Source: Halomonas stenophila
GTDB taxonomy: Bacteria > Pseudomonadota > Gammaproteobacteria > Pseudomonadales > Halomonadaceae
Assembly (NCBI RefSeq): GCF_014192275.1
Contig: NZ_JACHXR010000005.1
Coordinates: forward strand, 62,001-126,000
DNA: 64,000 bases
Direction: 5' to 3'
The translations under genes and the position numbers were made by a program. Numbering within the stretch: position 1 is the stretch's first letter; each line of letters begins with the position of its first letter. The notes beneath the pieces were generated by a model. The model saw only the letters and a list, made by a program, of their open reading frames with translations, was not told where the DNA came from and made no database searches. Of this stretch, positions 1-9,261 are shown piece by piece.

Positions 1-960
1 CAGCTCGGCTGCCAGCCAGCCCGCCACGCCGGCGTACAGCAGGGTTCGGGTGTCGTGGTTGATGGCCTGGATCTGGTCGGTGATATCGGAGACCAGCAGG
101 AAATAGCCGGTACTGCGCCTGTCCTTATCCTCCTCCATTCGCGACGCCGATAGCTCCAGGTGGCGTCCCTGGTGCTGCAGGTAGAAGGGTGAATCGGTCA
201 GCCCGGACAGGCTGGTCGTTGCCGAGGCCTGCCGCAGCAAGGGCAGACTTTCTTCCTGTTCGGTCAACGCCATCAACTGACCGTTCCAGTCGTCCAGGCG
301 GCGCTCCTGGGGCAAGCCCCTGTCTTCCATGGGGCCCGTCACCAACAGGGCCACTTCTCCACCCGAGACCGTCTTTGCCTGGCGGGTGACATCGGCCAGT
401 GAGCGCGACAGGATGACCAGCCCCACGCTCTGCCCCTCCACCAGCACCGGAACCGCGGCATACTGCCGGCAGTCGACGGAGCAGCGCAGCGTCGTCAGTG
501 GCATCTCGGTGCTCATCACGCGATTCACCCAGGCCTGTACGGGACGCTGGTTGCTGACCAGGTCCTCGCCCCAGTTCCCCATCGCTCTTCCCCGGCGATT
601 GAAGACCATGATCTCCTCCACCCCGGAATCGAGCTGCAAGGTCGGCCACTGGGGCCTCAGGGCGGCCAGGATGTCCTCGTTATCGCCGGACTGCAGCGAG
701 GGGCCGAGTCGTGGAGAGGCCGCTGCCAGGCTGGCCAGCTGACGCAGGTTCTCCTCGGATCGCCGCAGCGCCAGCTGGATCTCACGTTGTTGGCGGGCAT
801 GGTGCTGCATCCGGCCTTCCTGGAACTGGCGGGTCAGGTTCTGGTGACCCAGCCAGGTGAACAGCGTGACCAGTACGAGCAGCAGGAGGCTGCTGAGCGC
901 GATGACGCGCCAGGTCAGGCTCAGGCGGTGGCGGTTGGTGGAGAATGGCGTGGCGTTCAT
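1..960 (-). CDS. Membrane sensor protein, N-terminal part (kinase or GGDEF-type), cut by window edge
   Basis: An open frame of 320 codons runs from ATG 960 to the window edge without a stop. A membrane segment lies at about residues 17-37 (IALSSLLLLVLVTLFTWLG), followed by about 265 residues predicted to be extracytoplasmic, and a second membrane segment begins near residue 307 (TLLYAGVAGWLAAEL). This is the usual plan of an extracytoplasmic-sensor histidine kinase or diguanylate cyclase, but the output domain lies outside the window, so the class cannot be settled. GGAGAG precedes the ATG. It lies 44 bases after the porin-like gene on the same strand, so it is probably the third gene of that unit and may sense what the PstS-like protein or the porin handles. 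Confidence 0.75.
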   Translation of the reverse strand, partial: MNATPFSTNRHRLSLTWRVIALSSLLLLVLVTLFTWLGHQNLTRQFQEGRMQHHARQQREIQLALRRSEENLRQLASLAAASPRLGPSLQSGDNEDILAALRPQWPTLQLDSGVEEIMVFNRRGRAMGNWGEDLVSNQRPVQAWVNRVMSTEMPLTTLRCSVDCRQYAAVPVLVEGQSVGLVILSRSLADVTRQAKTVSGGEVALLVTGPMEDRGLPQERRLDDWNGQLMALTEQEESLPLLRQASATTSLSGLTDSPFYLQHQGRHLELSASRMEEDKDRRSTGYFLLVSDITDQIQAINHDTRTLLYAGVAGWLAAEL

Positions 961-1004
961 CTCTCCGGTTCCCTGTCTCGTCGGGTGTCGTGGCGGAGAG
1001 AGCG

Positions 1005-2225
1005 TCAGAAACGCAGCGATAGCTGGAACAGCAGCATGTTCCAGTATCGACTCGTCTCGGCAGGGTCCGGGTTGTCCTGGGCCGGTAGCCAACCGGTGCC
1101 ATCGACATGATGGTACTCCCCGGAGAGCAACAACCTTGGGTGGGGGGTCCACTGAAGGCCGAAGGTCATGTCCTTGGCAAACTGTGAGTGAGCCGGCCCG
1201 GCCCCTGCGGCTTCGAAGGCCTTGCCTGAACGATCATCGCGGTTGCTGATCAGGCTGTCGTAACGTACTAGCCACTGCCAGTCATCAAGGAAGCGTCGTG
1301 TGTACTGGATATACCAGCTCTCCCCCGTCGCGTCGAAATTGAAGCGTGGATCATTGAAATTCTCCAGTCCCGACTCACGCAGGGCATATTCTGTCGTCAG
1401 GCTCCAATACTCGGCGTTGTACTGGAGCGACAGGATCCAGGGGTTGAAGTAAAAATCGCCATCGCTCAAGCCCGGGGTGTGCGATTCAAACGAAGCGCCC
1501 ACCCGGGCGGTTCCCAAGGCGGCAACGACGCGCCCCCCGTCGTGTTCGTAGCGGACCTGTCCGATGGCCGAGGTATCCGGCTCGAGATCGCCGGGGATCC
1601 GGTCGAGGCGCAGGGTGCGGCGCAGGTCGTCGCCGGCCTGGACGCGTCCCACGCCGGCCTGGAAGCGCAGCGTGCCCTGGGACAGGCGTTCCTCGTAGTA
1701 GCTCAGGACCCCATCGGCCGACAGCGCCAGCGACCGGGTACGGTCGAAATAGATCGACTGCGGCAGCAGGATGCTCGGGCGCGTGAAGGCCACGTCCCGA
1801 GTCTGGTTATAGAAGCCGAACGGGTTCTTGAAGCGGCCGACCTGGATCCCGAAGTTGCGCTGCTGGTTCGACTGGATCTGATAGTCGATCAGGCCATAGT
1901 CGAGCTCGGGGCTGGCCTCGCTGCCATCCCCACCGGCCCGCCGGCTGAGCACCTGGGCCGCAATCAGCACGTCTTCGTGGGGACGCAGTGACACGTTGGC
2001 CCCGATCTCGGTGAACTTGAGGCTACCGTCGTCGCTGCTGCTGGGGCCGAAGAAGTCGTTGTCGTCGGTGATCACCAGTGCCTGGCTCAGGAAGCCATGT
2101 AGTTGGAGCGTATCCAGGACGTTGTCTTCCTCGCCGTGTGCCTGGGTGACGGTCGCGAGCAGCGCGGCACCCATGAGCAGGGCGTGGCATGGCTCACTCC
2201 ATCGAAATGACTTGGACACGATCAT
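1005..2225 (-). CDS. Porin-like outer-membrane beta-barrel protein
   Basis: The 406-residue product has a signal peptide (hydrophobic GAALLATVTQA, cleavage probably near residue 31). The body is rich in alternating aromatic and polar strands and ends in F-R-F with LFQLSLRF, a typical C-terminal outer-membrane insertion signal. Phrases such as QVGRFKNPFGFYNQTRD and IYFDRTRSLALSADG resemble the OprO/OprP-like or general 'porin' families. The ATG at 2225 has GGGAG upstream and overlaps the end of the PstS-like gene by 32 bases, suggesting translational coupling. Substrate is not evident from sequence. Confidence 0.75.
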   Translation of the reverse strand: MIVSKSFRWSEPCHALLMGAALLATVTQAHGEEDNVLDTLQLHGFLSQALVITDDNDFFGPSSSDDGSLKFTEIGANVSLRPHEDVLIAAQVLSRRAGGDGSEASPELDYGLIDYQIQSNQQRNFGIQVGRFKNPFGFYNQTRDVAFTRPSILLPQSIYFDRTRSLALSADGVLSYYEERLSQGTLRFQAGVGRVQAGDDLRRTLRLDRIPGDLEPDTSAIGQVRYEHDGGRVVAALGTARVGASFESHTPGLSDGDFYFNPWILSLQYNAEYWSLTTEYALRESGLENFNDPRFNFDATGESWYIQYTRRFLDDWQWLVRYDSLISNRDDRSGKAFEAAGAGPAHSQFAKDMTFGLQWTPHPRLLLSGEYHHVDGTGWLPAQDNPDPAETSRYWNMLLFQLSLRF

Positions 2226-2628
2226 CCAGATACTCCCTCTCTACATATCCCAGGGCACCGGAAGTGCTGGCAATCTGCTCGAGCATCTCCACCTGAGTGC
2301 GAACTCGGTTGGGAGCCTGCCCCGTACCCGAGAAGACCACCCGGTCCCAGGCCAGCTGAAGCTGGTGGGGATAGACCGAGAGACGCTCCTTGACGAAGCG
2401 GGCATGCACCGGGTGGCTATTGGGTAATACGAAGACCCTGGCGGCCTGGCCGTCGGGCCAGGTGCGTTGCCGCATGGCGAAGATGGCCCGGGTGGTATCC
2501 CGGGTCAGGCGGTGCGTCTCGACATCGGCATTGGCCACCAGCAGCACATCAGGACCCTGGGCCATTGCCGAGGGCACGAGGCTCATGAGGCCCCATACCA
2601 GCAGGACCATGAATCTCAACCACACCAT
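2194..2628 (-). CDS. PstS-like periplasmic substrate-binding protein (single-domain)
   Basis: I chose ATG 2628 (AGGAGG about ten bases upstream, followed by a signal peptide MVWLRFMVLLVWGLMSLVPSAMAQ written here only in part: hydrophobic core LLVWGLMSLVPS, cleavage after AMA). The mature part is only about 120 residues. Features such as DTTRAIFAMRQRTWPDG, VFVLPNSHPVHARFV and GALGYVER match the short phosphate-ABC-transporter substrate-binding-like family rather than full PstS. No permease or ATPase is nearby; instead a porin and a membrane sensor follow. That arrangement suggests a ligand-sensing role rather than transport, which is inference. Confidence 0.75.
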   Translation of the reverse strand: MVWLRFMVLLVWGLMSLVPSAMAQGPDVLLVANADVETHRLTRDTTRAIFAMRQRTWPDGQAARVFVLPNSHPVHARFVKERLSVYPHQLQLAWDRVVFSGTGQAPNRVRTQVEMLEQIASTSGALGYVEREYLDDRVQVISME

Positions 2629-2990
2629 GCGCCAGGCCTCCTGCTGTCGTCGACATCGCGGAGGGGCGCCGGCAGGCGGCACGGGCTCAGGGATAGAGCA
2701 CGCATGGCACGCTGCACTCGCTCGACCTGCAGGACCCGCGGTACCCGGTGGCCCGTGTAGGAAAAGGGGGCATTGGTGAGTCGATGACGCATTCTCCCTG
2801 CAGTCCGGATCGGGCCTGGTTATTATCGATCTAAGGCAAACGAGGGGCCGTTCTCAGTGCCCAGTCTTAGCTTTCTGCACAGCCTACCTTCATAAACTAC
2901 ATCACTGGAAGGCAATGTACAGGAGGGACTTCAACGAGGCTTCTGATTCCAGCGACCAAGCCCGGCGGCTGAGACCGCCGGGCGCGCGGC
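2629..2990. other. Intergenic region between nhaD and the PstS-like unit
   Basis: No convincing gene is present. The left half should carry the promoter of the leftward PstS-like/porin/sensor unit; I could not pick clear -35/-10 boxes. Near its right end there is a hairpin (listed separately) downstream of nhaD. Confidence 0.5.
2961..2982 (-). terminator. Hairpin downstream of nhaD
   Basis: CCCGGCGG - six-base loop CTGAGA - CCGCCGGG is a perfect 8-bp stem nine bases past the nhaD stop. There is no clear T-tract on the minus strand, so it may be a weak intrinsic terminator or only a 3' stabilising hairpin. Confidence 0.45.
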
Positions 2991-4487
2991 TCAGCCGAAA
3001 GTGCTAAAGCTGTCCGCGTTGATCCACAGGTGGGCGAGGACGCTGGCGACATAGCCCAGCGCGATCACCGGCGACCAGCGCAGGTGACCCATGAAGGTGT
3101 AGTTGCCGCGGGCCTGGCCCATCAGCGCGACCCCGGCCGCGGAGCCGATCGACAGCAGGCTGCCGCCGACGCCGGCGGTGAGGGTGATCAGCAGCCAGTG
3201 CCCGTGGGACATGTCCGGCTCCATGGTCAGCACCGCGAACATCACCGGAATGTTGTCGACCACCGCCGAGATCACGCCCAGGGCGACGTTGGCCCAGGTG
3301 GCGTTCCAGCCGGTGTAGAGCGCGTCCGAGAGCAGGCCCAGGTAGCCCATGAAGCCGAGGCCCCCCACGCACATCACCACGCCATAGAAGAACAGCAGGG
3401 TGTCCCACTCGGCCCGGGCCACCCGGTTGAAGACGTCGAAGGGCACCACGCTGCCCAGTTGCTCGAGCATCTTCCAGTCACCACGCTGGGTATAGAGGCT
3501 GCGCTTGCGTTCCAGGGAGCGCGGCAGGCTCTGGCGCAGGTAGTAGCCGAAGAACTGCAGGTAGCCGAGCCCGGTCATCATGCCCAGCACCGGCGGCAGG
3601 TGCAGCAGGGTGTGGTAGCCCACGGCGGTGGCCACGGTGACCAGGAACAGCAGGATGATCCGCCGCGCCCCGCGCTTGAGCTGCACGTCCTCCTCGAGGC
3701 TCGCCGGGACGCGATTCTTGATGAAGGCGCTCATCACCACGGCGGGGATGATGAAGTTCACGAACGACGGCACCAGCAGTTCGAAGAACTCCTGGAACTG
3801 GATGATGCCCGCCTGCCAGACCATCAGGGTGGTGATGTCGCCGAAGGGGCTGAAGGCGCCGCCGGCGTTGGCGGCGACCACGATGTTGATGCAGGCCAGG
3901 TTGATGAAGCGCTTGTCGCCCTCGGCCACCTTGGTGACCACCGCGCACATCAGCAGGGCGGTGGTCAGGTTGTCGGCCACCGGCGAGATGACGAAGGCCA
4001 GCAGGCCGGTGATCCAGAACAGGGTCCGGTAGCTGAAGCCCTTGCGGACCATCCAGGCGCGCAGGGCATCGAAGACGCGACGCTCGTCCATGGCGTTGAT
4101 ATAGGTCATCGCCACCAGCAGGAAGAGCATCAGCTCGGTGAACTCCAGCAGGGTGATGCGGAAGGCGTGCTCGGATTCCGCCGAGATCCCGGCCTTGACA
4201 TAGACCCAGCCGATCAGGCCCCAGATGATGCCGGCCGCCACCAGCACCGGCTTGGACTTGCGCATGTGGATCTTCTCCTCGGCCATGACCAGGGCATAGG
4301 CGAGGATGAAAATCACCACGGCCAGCAGGCCGACGAAGGAGGTGGTCAGGTCGAGTTCGCCCTGGGAGGCGATGGCGGGGGAGGAGAAGGCGACGAACGA
4401 GAGGAAGAGAATCAGAAGGCCAGGCCATCGAGCGAGGTGCCTGGGCCTGTTGGGGGAGGAACAGATGGTCAGCATGGCGGCGATCAT
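2991..4487 (-). CDS. nhaD: NhaD-family Na+/H+ antiporter
   Basis: The product is a 498-residue inner-membrane protein with about a dozen hydrophobic segments and a cleavable-looking N-terminus. The family-typical blocks FVISPVADNLTTALLMC, ANAGGAFSPFGDITTLMVW and ISAVVDNIPVMFA are all present; these carry the conserved polar residues of the NhaD/ArsB superfamily transport core. It exchanges cytoplasmic Na+ (or Li+) for external H+, which suits a halophilic or halotolerant host. ATG 4487 opens the frame; a second ATG four codons later is possible because the AGG upstream sits very close to the first. It is divergent from the DUF3581 gene. Confidence 0.93.
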   Translation of the reverse strand: MIAAMLTICSSPNRPRHLARWPGLLILFLSFVAFSSPAIASQGELDLTTSFVGLLAVVIFILAYALVMAEEKIHMRKSKPVLVAAGIIWGLIGWVYVKAGISAESEHAFRITLLEFTELMLFLLVAMTYINAMDERRVFDALRAWMVRKGFSYRTLFWITGLLAFVISPVADNLTTALLMCAVVTKVAEGDKRFINLACINIVVAANAGGAFSPFGDITTLMVWQAGIIQFQEFFELLVPSFVNFIIPAVVMSAFIKNRVPASLEEDVQLKRGARRIILLFLVTVATAVGYHTLLHLPPVLGMMTGLGYLQFFGYYLRQSLPRSLERKRSLYTQRGDWKMLEQLGSVVPFDVFNRVARAEWDTLLFFYGVVMCVGGLGFMGYLGLLSDALYTGWNATWANVALGVISAVVDNIPVMFAVLTMEPDMSHGHWLLITLTAGVGGSLLSIGSAAGVALMGQARGNYTFMGHLRWSPVIALGYVASVLAHLWINADSFSTFG

Positions 4488-4734
4488 CCTAAGGTCAGAA
4501 AGTGGGTGAAAGGCTTCGAAAACGCGCGAATTTTACCATATCGTGCTGAATCGAAACGCTTTCTGGTCTGCCCCTTTGGTAGGGGGCAGAAGCCTTCTGG
4601 CGGTTCCCTGATCCCGGACAGCTCGCCGCGATTCGTTCCCCCGCCGGCGGGGAATTTATGGCATCATCTGGCCCTTCCGGCCGAGGCCGGGCGGACCATC
4701 GCAACGCCAATGACACAGGGCAGGCTCAAGACGC

Positions 4735-5448
4735 ATGTTTCTCGATGACTACCACTCGCGCACGGGCTCGCGCCTCTGCATCTCCGCAGAGCAGGCCAGC
4801 CGTTTCGCCAAGCGTGTCGCCGGTGACTTCAATCCCATCCATAACCCGGATGCACGCCGCTTCTGCGTGCCGGGAGATCTGCTCTTCGCCTTGGTGCTGG
4901 CGCGCTTCGGCCTCTCCCAGCACATGACCTTCCGCTTCCTGAGCATGGTCGGGGACGGTGTCCCGCTGACCTTCACCGAGGACGGCGATGGCCGGATTCG
5001 CGTGCGTGACGACGACGGCAAGTGCTATCTCGAGGCGGAGCGCAACGGTGAGGTGACCCACGACGAAGCCGTCGTCGAAGCCTTCACCCGTTGCTACGTG
5101 GCCTTCTCGGGGAAGAACTTCCCGCACTACCTCAAGCCGCTGATGGAAGACCAGGGCGTGATGTTCAACCCCAGGCGTCCGCTGGTGATCTACGACAGCA
5201 TGGGCTTCGCCCTGGAGCGCCTGAACGGCATCGAGCCCGGCCTGGAACTGGTCGACTCCTCCCTGGCGGTGACCGGCAAGCGCGGCGATGCCCTGCTGGA
5301 GTTCCGCATCCTCGCCGGCGGCGAGGAGGTCGGTACCGGCTCCAAGAAGCTGGTGGTGAGTGGCCTGTGTCCCTACGACGCCGCGGCCATGGACGAGGTG
5401 GTCGAGGAGTTCTACCGGCTCAAGTCGGCCCACGAGGCCGAAGCCTGA
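4735..5448 (+). CDS. DUF3581 family protein (hot-dog-like)
   Basis: The product is a 237-residue soluble protein. The stretch VAGDFNPIHNPDARRFCVPG followed by DLLFALVLARFGLS looks like the hydratase signature of MaoC/hot-dog enzymes, which is the basis for the DUF3581 assignment. Its biochemical role is unknown. It stands alone between divergent nhaD and convergent chrA. The ribosome-binding site is weak (CAGG). Confidence 0.75.
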   Translation: MFLDDYHSRTGSRLCISAEQASRFAKRVAGDFNPIHNPDARRFCVPGDLLFALVLARFGLSQHMTFRFLSMVGDGVPLTFTEDGDGRIRVRDDDGKCYLEAERNGEVTHDEAVVEAFTRCYVAFSGKNFPHYLKPLMEDQGVMFNPRRPLVIYDSMGFALERLNGIEPGLELVDSSLAVTGKRGDALLEFRILAGGEEVGTGSKKLVVSGLCPYDAAAMDEVVEEFYRLKSAHEAEA

Positions 5449-5503
5449 CCCGGAACGGCCACCGCCGTTGGGGTTCGCGGTTCACCGGCGAGCCCCCCTG
5501 GCC

Positions 5504-6703
5504 TCACGGCGGCGAGGGTAGCCCCAGTGCCATGCCCCCCAGGCCACAGACCAGCACCACCAGCCACGCCGGTCGCCGCCAGACCGACAGCAAGGTGAAG
5601 CCCACCAGGGCCAGGGTGAACTCGGCCGAGCCGAGGATGGCGCTGGTCCACACCGGCTGGTAGAGCGTCGCCGCGAGCAGGCCCACCACCGCGGCATTGG
5701 CACCGCGCATCAGCGCCTGGACCGCGGGCCGGGTGCGCAGGGCGTTCCAGAACGGCATCACCCCCACCAGCAGCAGCAGGCCCGGCATGAAGATCGCCAC
5801 CAACGCCAGCAGGGCGCCGATGGTACCGCCCGGGGCGGGGGCCATGACCATGCCCAGGTAGGCGGAGAAGGTGAAGAGCGGACCGGGGATCGCCTGGGCC
5901 GCGCCATAGCCCGCCAGGAAGTCGTCGGCCGCCACCCAGCCGGACCGTACCACCTCGGCCTCCAGCAACGGCAGCACCACATGCCCGCCGCCGAACACCA
6001 GGGCGCCCGCCCGGTAGAAGGCATCCACCAGGGCCACGCCCTCGCCCGCCCCCGCCTGGACCAGCAGCGGCAGCCCCAGCAGCAGTCCCACGAAGGCAAC
6101 CAGGCAGGCGAGCCCCGCCCGACGTGAGATGCCGAAGCCCAGCACGGCGGGCCTGGCCCGGCCGTTCTCGCGGCAGCAGGCGAGTCCCGCCAGGCCACCG
6201 AGCCCGATGGCCATCACCTGGCCACCGGGGCCCGCCGCCACGATCACCAGCAGGGCGGCCGCCACGGCGATGGTGGCACGGGCCCGGTCGGGGCAGAGGG
6301 TGCGGGCCATGCCCCAGACCGCATGGGCGACGATGGCCACCGCGACCACCTTCAGGCCATGCAGCAGCCCGCTGCCCAGGGGCCCCGCCAGGCTGGCCGC
6401 GCCCAGGGCGAACAGCATCAGCAGGAGCGCCGACGGCAGGGTGAAGGCCGTCCAGGCCGCCAGGCCACCGAGCGGGCCGCCGCGCAGCAGGCCCAGCGCA
6501 AAGCCCACCTGGCTGCTGGCCGGGCCGGGCAGGAACTGGCACAGCGCCACGAGATCCGCATAGGCGTGCTCGTCGAGCCAGCCTCGACGGGTGACGAATT
6601 CGCTGCGAAAGTATCCCAGGTGGGCGATGGGGCCACCGAAGGCGCTCAGCCCCAGCAGCAGGAAGGCGCGGAAGACCTCGCCGGCGCGGTGGGTGTCGGT
6701 CAT
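5504..6703 (-). CDS. chrA: ChrA-type chromate transporter
   Basis: The 399-residue membrane protein has two homologous CHR halves. The first holds FRAFLLLGLSAFGGPIAHLGYF and CQFLPGPASSQVGF; the second holds FYRAGALVFGGGHVVLPLLE and GYGAAQAIPGPLFTFSAYLG. These FGGP/PGP/FGGGHVVLP blocks define long-chain chromate ion transporters, which export chromate or sulfate-like oxyanions across the inner membrane. I start at ATG 6703 because GGAGGT lies six bases upstream; the longer frame adds 27 residues without a ribosome-binding site. It is divergent from the CorA-type gene. Confidence 0.9.
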   Translation of the reverse strand: MTDTHRAGEVFRAFLLLGLSAFGGPIAHLGYFRSEFVTRRGWLDEHAYADLVALCQFLPGPASSQVGFALGLLRGGPLGGLAAWTAFTLPSALLLMLFALGAASLAGPLGSGLLHGLKVVAVAIVAHAVWGMARTLCPDRARATIAVAAALLVIVAAGPGGQVMAIGLGGLAGLACCRENGRARPAVLGFGISRRAGLACLVAFVGLLLGLPLLVQAGAGEGVALVDAFYRAGALVFGGGHVVLPLLEAEVVRSGWVAADDFLAGYGAAQAIPGPLFTFSAYLGMVMAPAPGGTIGALLALVAIFMPGLLLLVGVMPFWNALRTRPAVQALMRGANAAVVGLLAATLYQPVWTSAILGSAEFTLALVGFTLLSVWRRPAWLVVLVCGLGGMALGLPSPP

Positions 6704-6798
6704 GCGACCTCCAGGCGGTGAAAACGGAAGGGTATCGAACCAGGCGAAGGCCGGTGCCATGGATTGCTCGCATTGTCTCGTCAAAGGATGACCAAGCG

Positions 6799-7767
6799 AT
6801 GATACGAACGCTACTGGTGAGCGGCGAAGGCCGGGTCATGCAGGGAGGTGAGGAGCTGATTGCGCATTGGCGCGACGCGGCGGAGAGCCATATCTGGATC
6901 GACCTGCAGGGCGAGCCGCCGGAGCGCGAGCGAACCATGCTCGAGGCCTTCGGCTGCCACCCCCTGGCCATCGACGATGCCCAGCGGGAACGCCATCCGC
7001 CGAAGATCGAGGAATTCGAGGACCATTCCCTGATCCTCTATCGCGGCATCTCCTCCTTCGATGCCGAACTCGACTACGTGCCCCAGCAGGTCGCCTTCCT
7101 CCTCGGCGAGCGTTTCCTGATCAGCCTGCACCCGGGGCTGGCGCTGAGCATCGACCGCCTCAGGGAACACGAGGGCAGCATCCTGCTCAAGCGCTCGCCC
7201 GGACACGTCGCGCTGCGGATCATGTACGCCTCCGCCGGCTACTACCTGGACAGCCTGCTGGCGTTCGAGAACCAGCTCGGCGACCTGGAGGATGCGCTGG
7301 TCGACGATGGCAGCGATGCCCTGATGCGCCGGGTCATCGGCCTTCGCTCGCGGCTGGTCAAGATGCGCCGGGTCTTCAACTACCATCTCGGCATCACCCG
7401 GGAACTCACCGCCTATGACTATGCGCACCTGCCCCGCGACAACGAGGAGACCCTGCACGCCATCAATGACGTGCACGAGCGCTTCGAGCGGCTGCATAGC
7501 CTGACCCAGATGTACTACGACATCTGTGGCGACCTGGTCGACGGCTATATCTCGCTCTCGTCGCACCAGCTCAATCGCACCATGCGGGTGCTGACGGTGA
7601 TCACCGCTATCTTCGTGCCGCTGACCTTCATCGCCGGCCTCTACGGCATGAACTTTGCCCACATGCCGGAGCTGACCTACCGCTACGGCTACTTCATGGT
7701 GCTGCTGGTGATGCTCGCCATCGGCCTCGGCCTGCTGTGGGTGTTCCGGCGCATCAAGTGGCTATGA
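6799..7767 (+). CDS. CorA/ZntB-family divalent-cation transporter
   Basis: The 322-residue product has a long cytoplasmic alpha/beta domain, then two C-terminal membrane helices (TVITAIFVPLTFIAGLYGMN; YFMVLLVMLAIGLGLLWVF). Between them is the diagnostic YGMN loop followed by FAHMPEL, the pore-mouth signature of CorA channels. Family members move Mg2+, Co2+, Ni2+ or, in ZntB, Zn2+; the ion cannot be read from the sequence. I start at ATG 6799 (AAGGA about eleven bases upstream), dropping 27 unlikely N-terminal residues. Confidence 0.88.
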   Translation: MIRTLLVSGEGRVMQGGEELIAHWRDAAESHIWIDLQGEPPERERTMLEAFGCHPLAIDDAQRERHPPKIEEFEDHSLILYRGISSFDAELDYVPQQVAFLLGERFLISLHPGLALSIDRLREHEGSILLKRSPGHVALRIMYASAGYYLDSLLAFENQLGDLEDALVDDGSDALMRRVIGLRSRLVKMRRVFNYHLGITRELTAYDYAHLPRDNEETLHAINDVHERFERLHSLTQMYYDICGDLVDGYISLSSHQLNRTMRVLTVITAIFVPLTFIAGLYGMNFAHMPELTYRYGYFMVLLVMLAIGLGLLWVFRRIKWL

Positions 7768-7979
7768 GTCATGCCTGTTGAGATGAGGTGGGGCAAAAGG
7801 ACGCAGCCGGGCGGTCGCCGACGCCTCGATCCCATCGCCCGGGCATGGCAAGCCGTTGATTCCACTGCAGGGGAGGGGGCCAGGCCGGCCTGGCGGGCCT
7901 CGCCGCGTTGAGGACGTCGGTTGGCCCGGCGGGGCTTGGACCTTAGTCTCGGTCTACTCACTCCCTTTCGGACCCGATC

Positions 7980-9215
7980 ATGCACCCCCAGCGAGAGCAA
8001 TTGCACAACGAGCTCCATGCTCGCCCGTCGATCTACTTCTCGGAGCCGGCCCACCTCCACCATTACGCCTTCCTCGACACCAACGGTGTCTGCGACGGCA
8101 TCATCACGCGCCTCTGCGAGCTGGCCGGGACCAGCCTCGCCCCCGAGGCGGTGCAGGGCATCCTCACCCTCGAGGATGGCCAGGTGCTGAAGTGGGAGCG
8201 GCATACCGAGTTCTTCACCCTGACCCTGATGGTGCCCAGGGCGCCTGAAGGGGAGATCTGGCCGCCCCCCCCGCCGCGCCTGGCCGAGATCGCCGAGGCC
8301 CACCGGGAGGCCCTGATCAACGCCACCGTGATCCTGGTCGAGTCGCAGGCCTCCTGGGGCATCGACACCGAGGCCTGCGGGTTTCGCGACCCCGCCGGGT
8401 CGCGCATCGGCGGTGGCGATGCCACGGTGTGGAGCGACTTTCGCCTCGACGCACAGGGCGTCAATCGGCTGCTGATCGTCAATCGTGCCCTCAACGACTT
8501 CCGTCTGGGGCGCATGGCGCGGCGGCTGCTGGAGATCGAGACCTACCGCATGATGGCCTCGCTGGCGCTGCCCCAGGCCAAGCGGCTCGGGACCGAGCTG
8601 GCGGGGTTCGAGGCCGAGCTGGGCGAGCTCTCCAACCGCAATGCCGAGGACGACTCCGAGGGGCCGCGCCCGCTGCTGAGTGCCATCGCCTCGCTCTCCG
8701 CCCGCCTGGAGCGCAGCGGCGCCCGCAGTCGTCACCGCTTCAGCGCCACCGAGGCCTACGCCAGGATCGTCTTCACCCGGGTGGAGGAGTTGCGCGAGAC
8801 CCGAGTCGGGGACTGCCAGCGGCTGGGCGTCTTCCTGATGCGGCGCTTCCAGCCCACGGTGCGCTATTGCGCCGCGGTGGACCGCCGCCAGGAGCAGCTG
8901 GCGGCGAACGTGGCGCGCCTCAACGACCTGCTGCGAACCCGCGCCCAGGTGGAGATCGAGGAGCAGAACGCCGAGATGCTCAAGAGCCTCAACGAGCGCA
9001 CCAGCAGCCAGCTGAAGATCCAGAAGGCCGTCGAGGGCCTGTCGATCATCGTCATCAGCTATTACATCTTCAGCCTGATCAAGCTCGCCCTGGGGAGCCT
9101 CGAGGCCCTGGGCATGCCCCTCGAGCCGCGCGTCGCCGTCGGGGTATTCGGCCCGCTGGCGGTGCTGGTCATCGGGGGGCTGGCGTGGCGGATCTGGCGG
9201 GTCAAGCAACACTAG
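7980..9215 (+). CDS. DUF3422 family membrane-anchored protein
   Basis: The 411-residue protein begins HPQREQLHNELHARPSIYF, the typical start of DUF3422 proteins. It has a helical middle part with coiled-coil character, and two C-terminal membrane segments (LSIIVISYYIFSLIKLAL and GVFGPLAVLVIGGLAW). It is predicted to be cytoplasmic and tail-anchored in the inner membrane. No function is established. It converges on the secreted-protein gene across a strong hairpin. Confidence 0.8.
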   Translation: MHPQREQLHNELHARPSIYFSEPAHLHHYAFLDTNGVCDGIITRLCELAGTSLAPEAVQGILTLEDGQVLKWERHTEFFTLTLMVPRAPEGEIWPPPPPRLAEIAEAHREALINATVILVESQASWGIDTEACGFRDPAGSRIGGGDATVWSDFRLDAQGVNRLLIVNRALNDFRLGRMARRLLEIETYRMMASLALPQAKRLGTELAGFEAELGELSNRNAEDDSEGPRPLLSAIASLSARLERSGARSRHRFSATEAYARIVFTRVEELRETRVGDCQRLGVFLMRRFQPTVRYCAAVDRRQEQLAANVARLNDLLRTRAQVEIEEQNAEMLKSLNERTSSQLKIQKAVEGLSIIVISYYIFSLIKLALGSLEALGMPLEPRVAVGVFGPLAVLVIGGLAWRIWRVKQH

Positions 9216-9221
9216 GCGGGT

Positions 9222-9248
9222 CCGGTGCCGGCCGGGGGCCGGCACCGG
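9222..9248. terminator. Bidirectional hairpin between convergent genes
   Basis: A perfect 12-bp stem CCGGTGCCGGCC / GGCCGGCACCGG with a GGG loop lies between the DUF3422 stop and the stop of the leftward gene. T-tracts are absent on both sides, but position and stability suit a shared transcription end. Confidence 0.6.
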
Positions 9249-9261
9249 GATCATGGCGGGC

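Noticed and set aside
3030..4748. 572-codon open frame antisense to nhaD
   Set aside because: The translation is a low-complexity His/Gln/Gly/Asp-rich run, the usual shadow of a GC-rich gene. nhaD on the other strand has clear family motifs.
7689..9254. 521-codon open frame antisense to the DUF3422 gene
   Set aside because: Low-complexity shadow frame; no ribosome-binding site and no domain.
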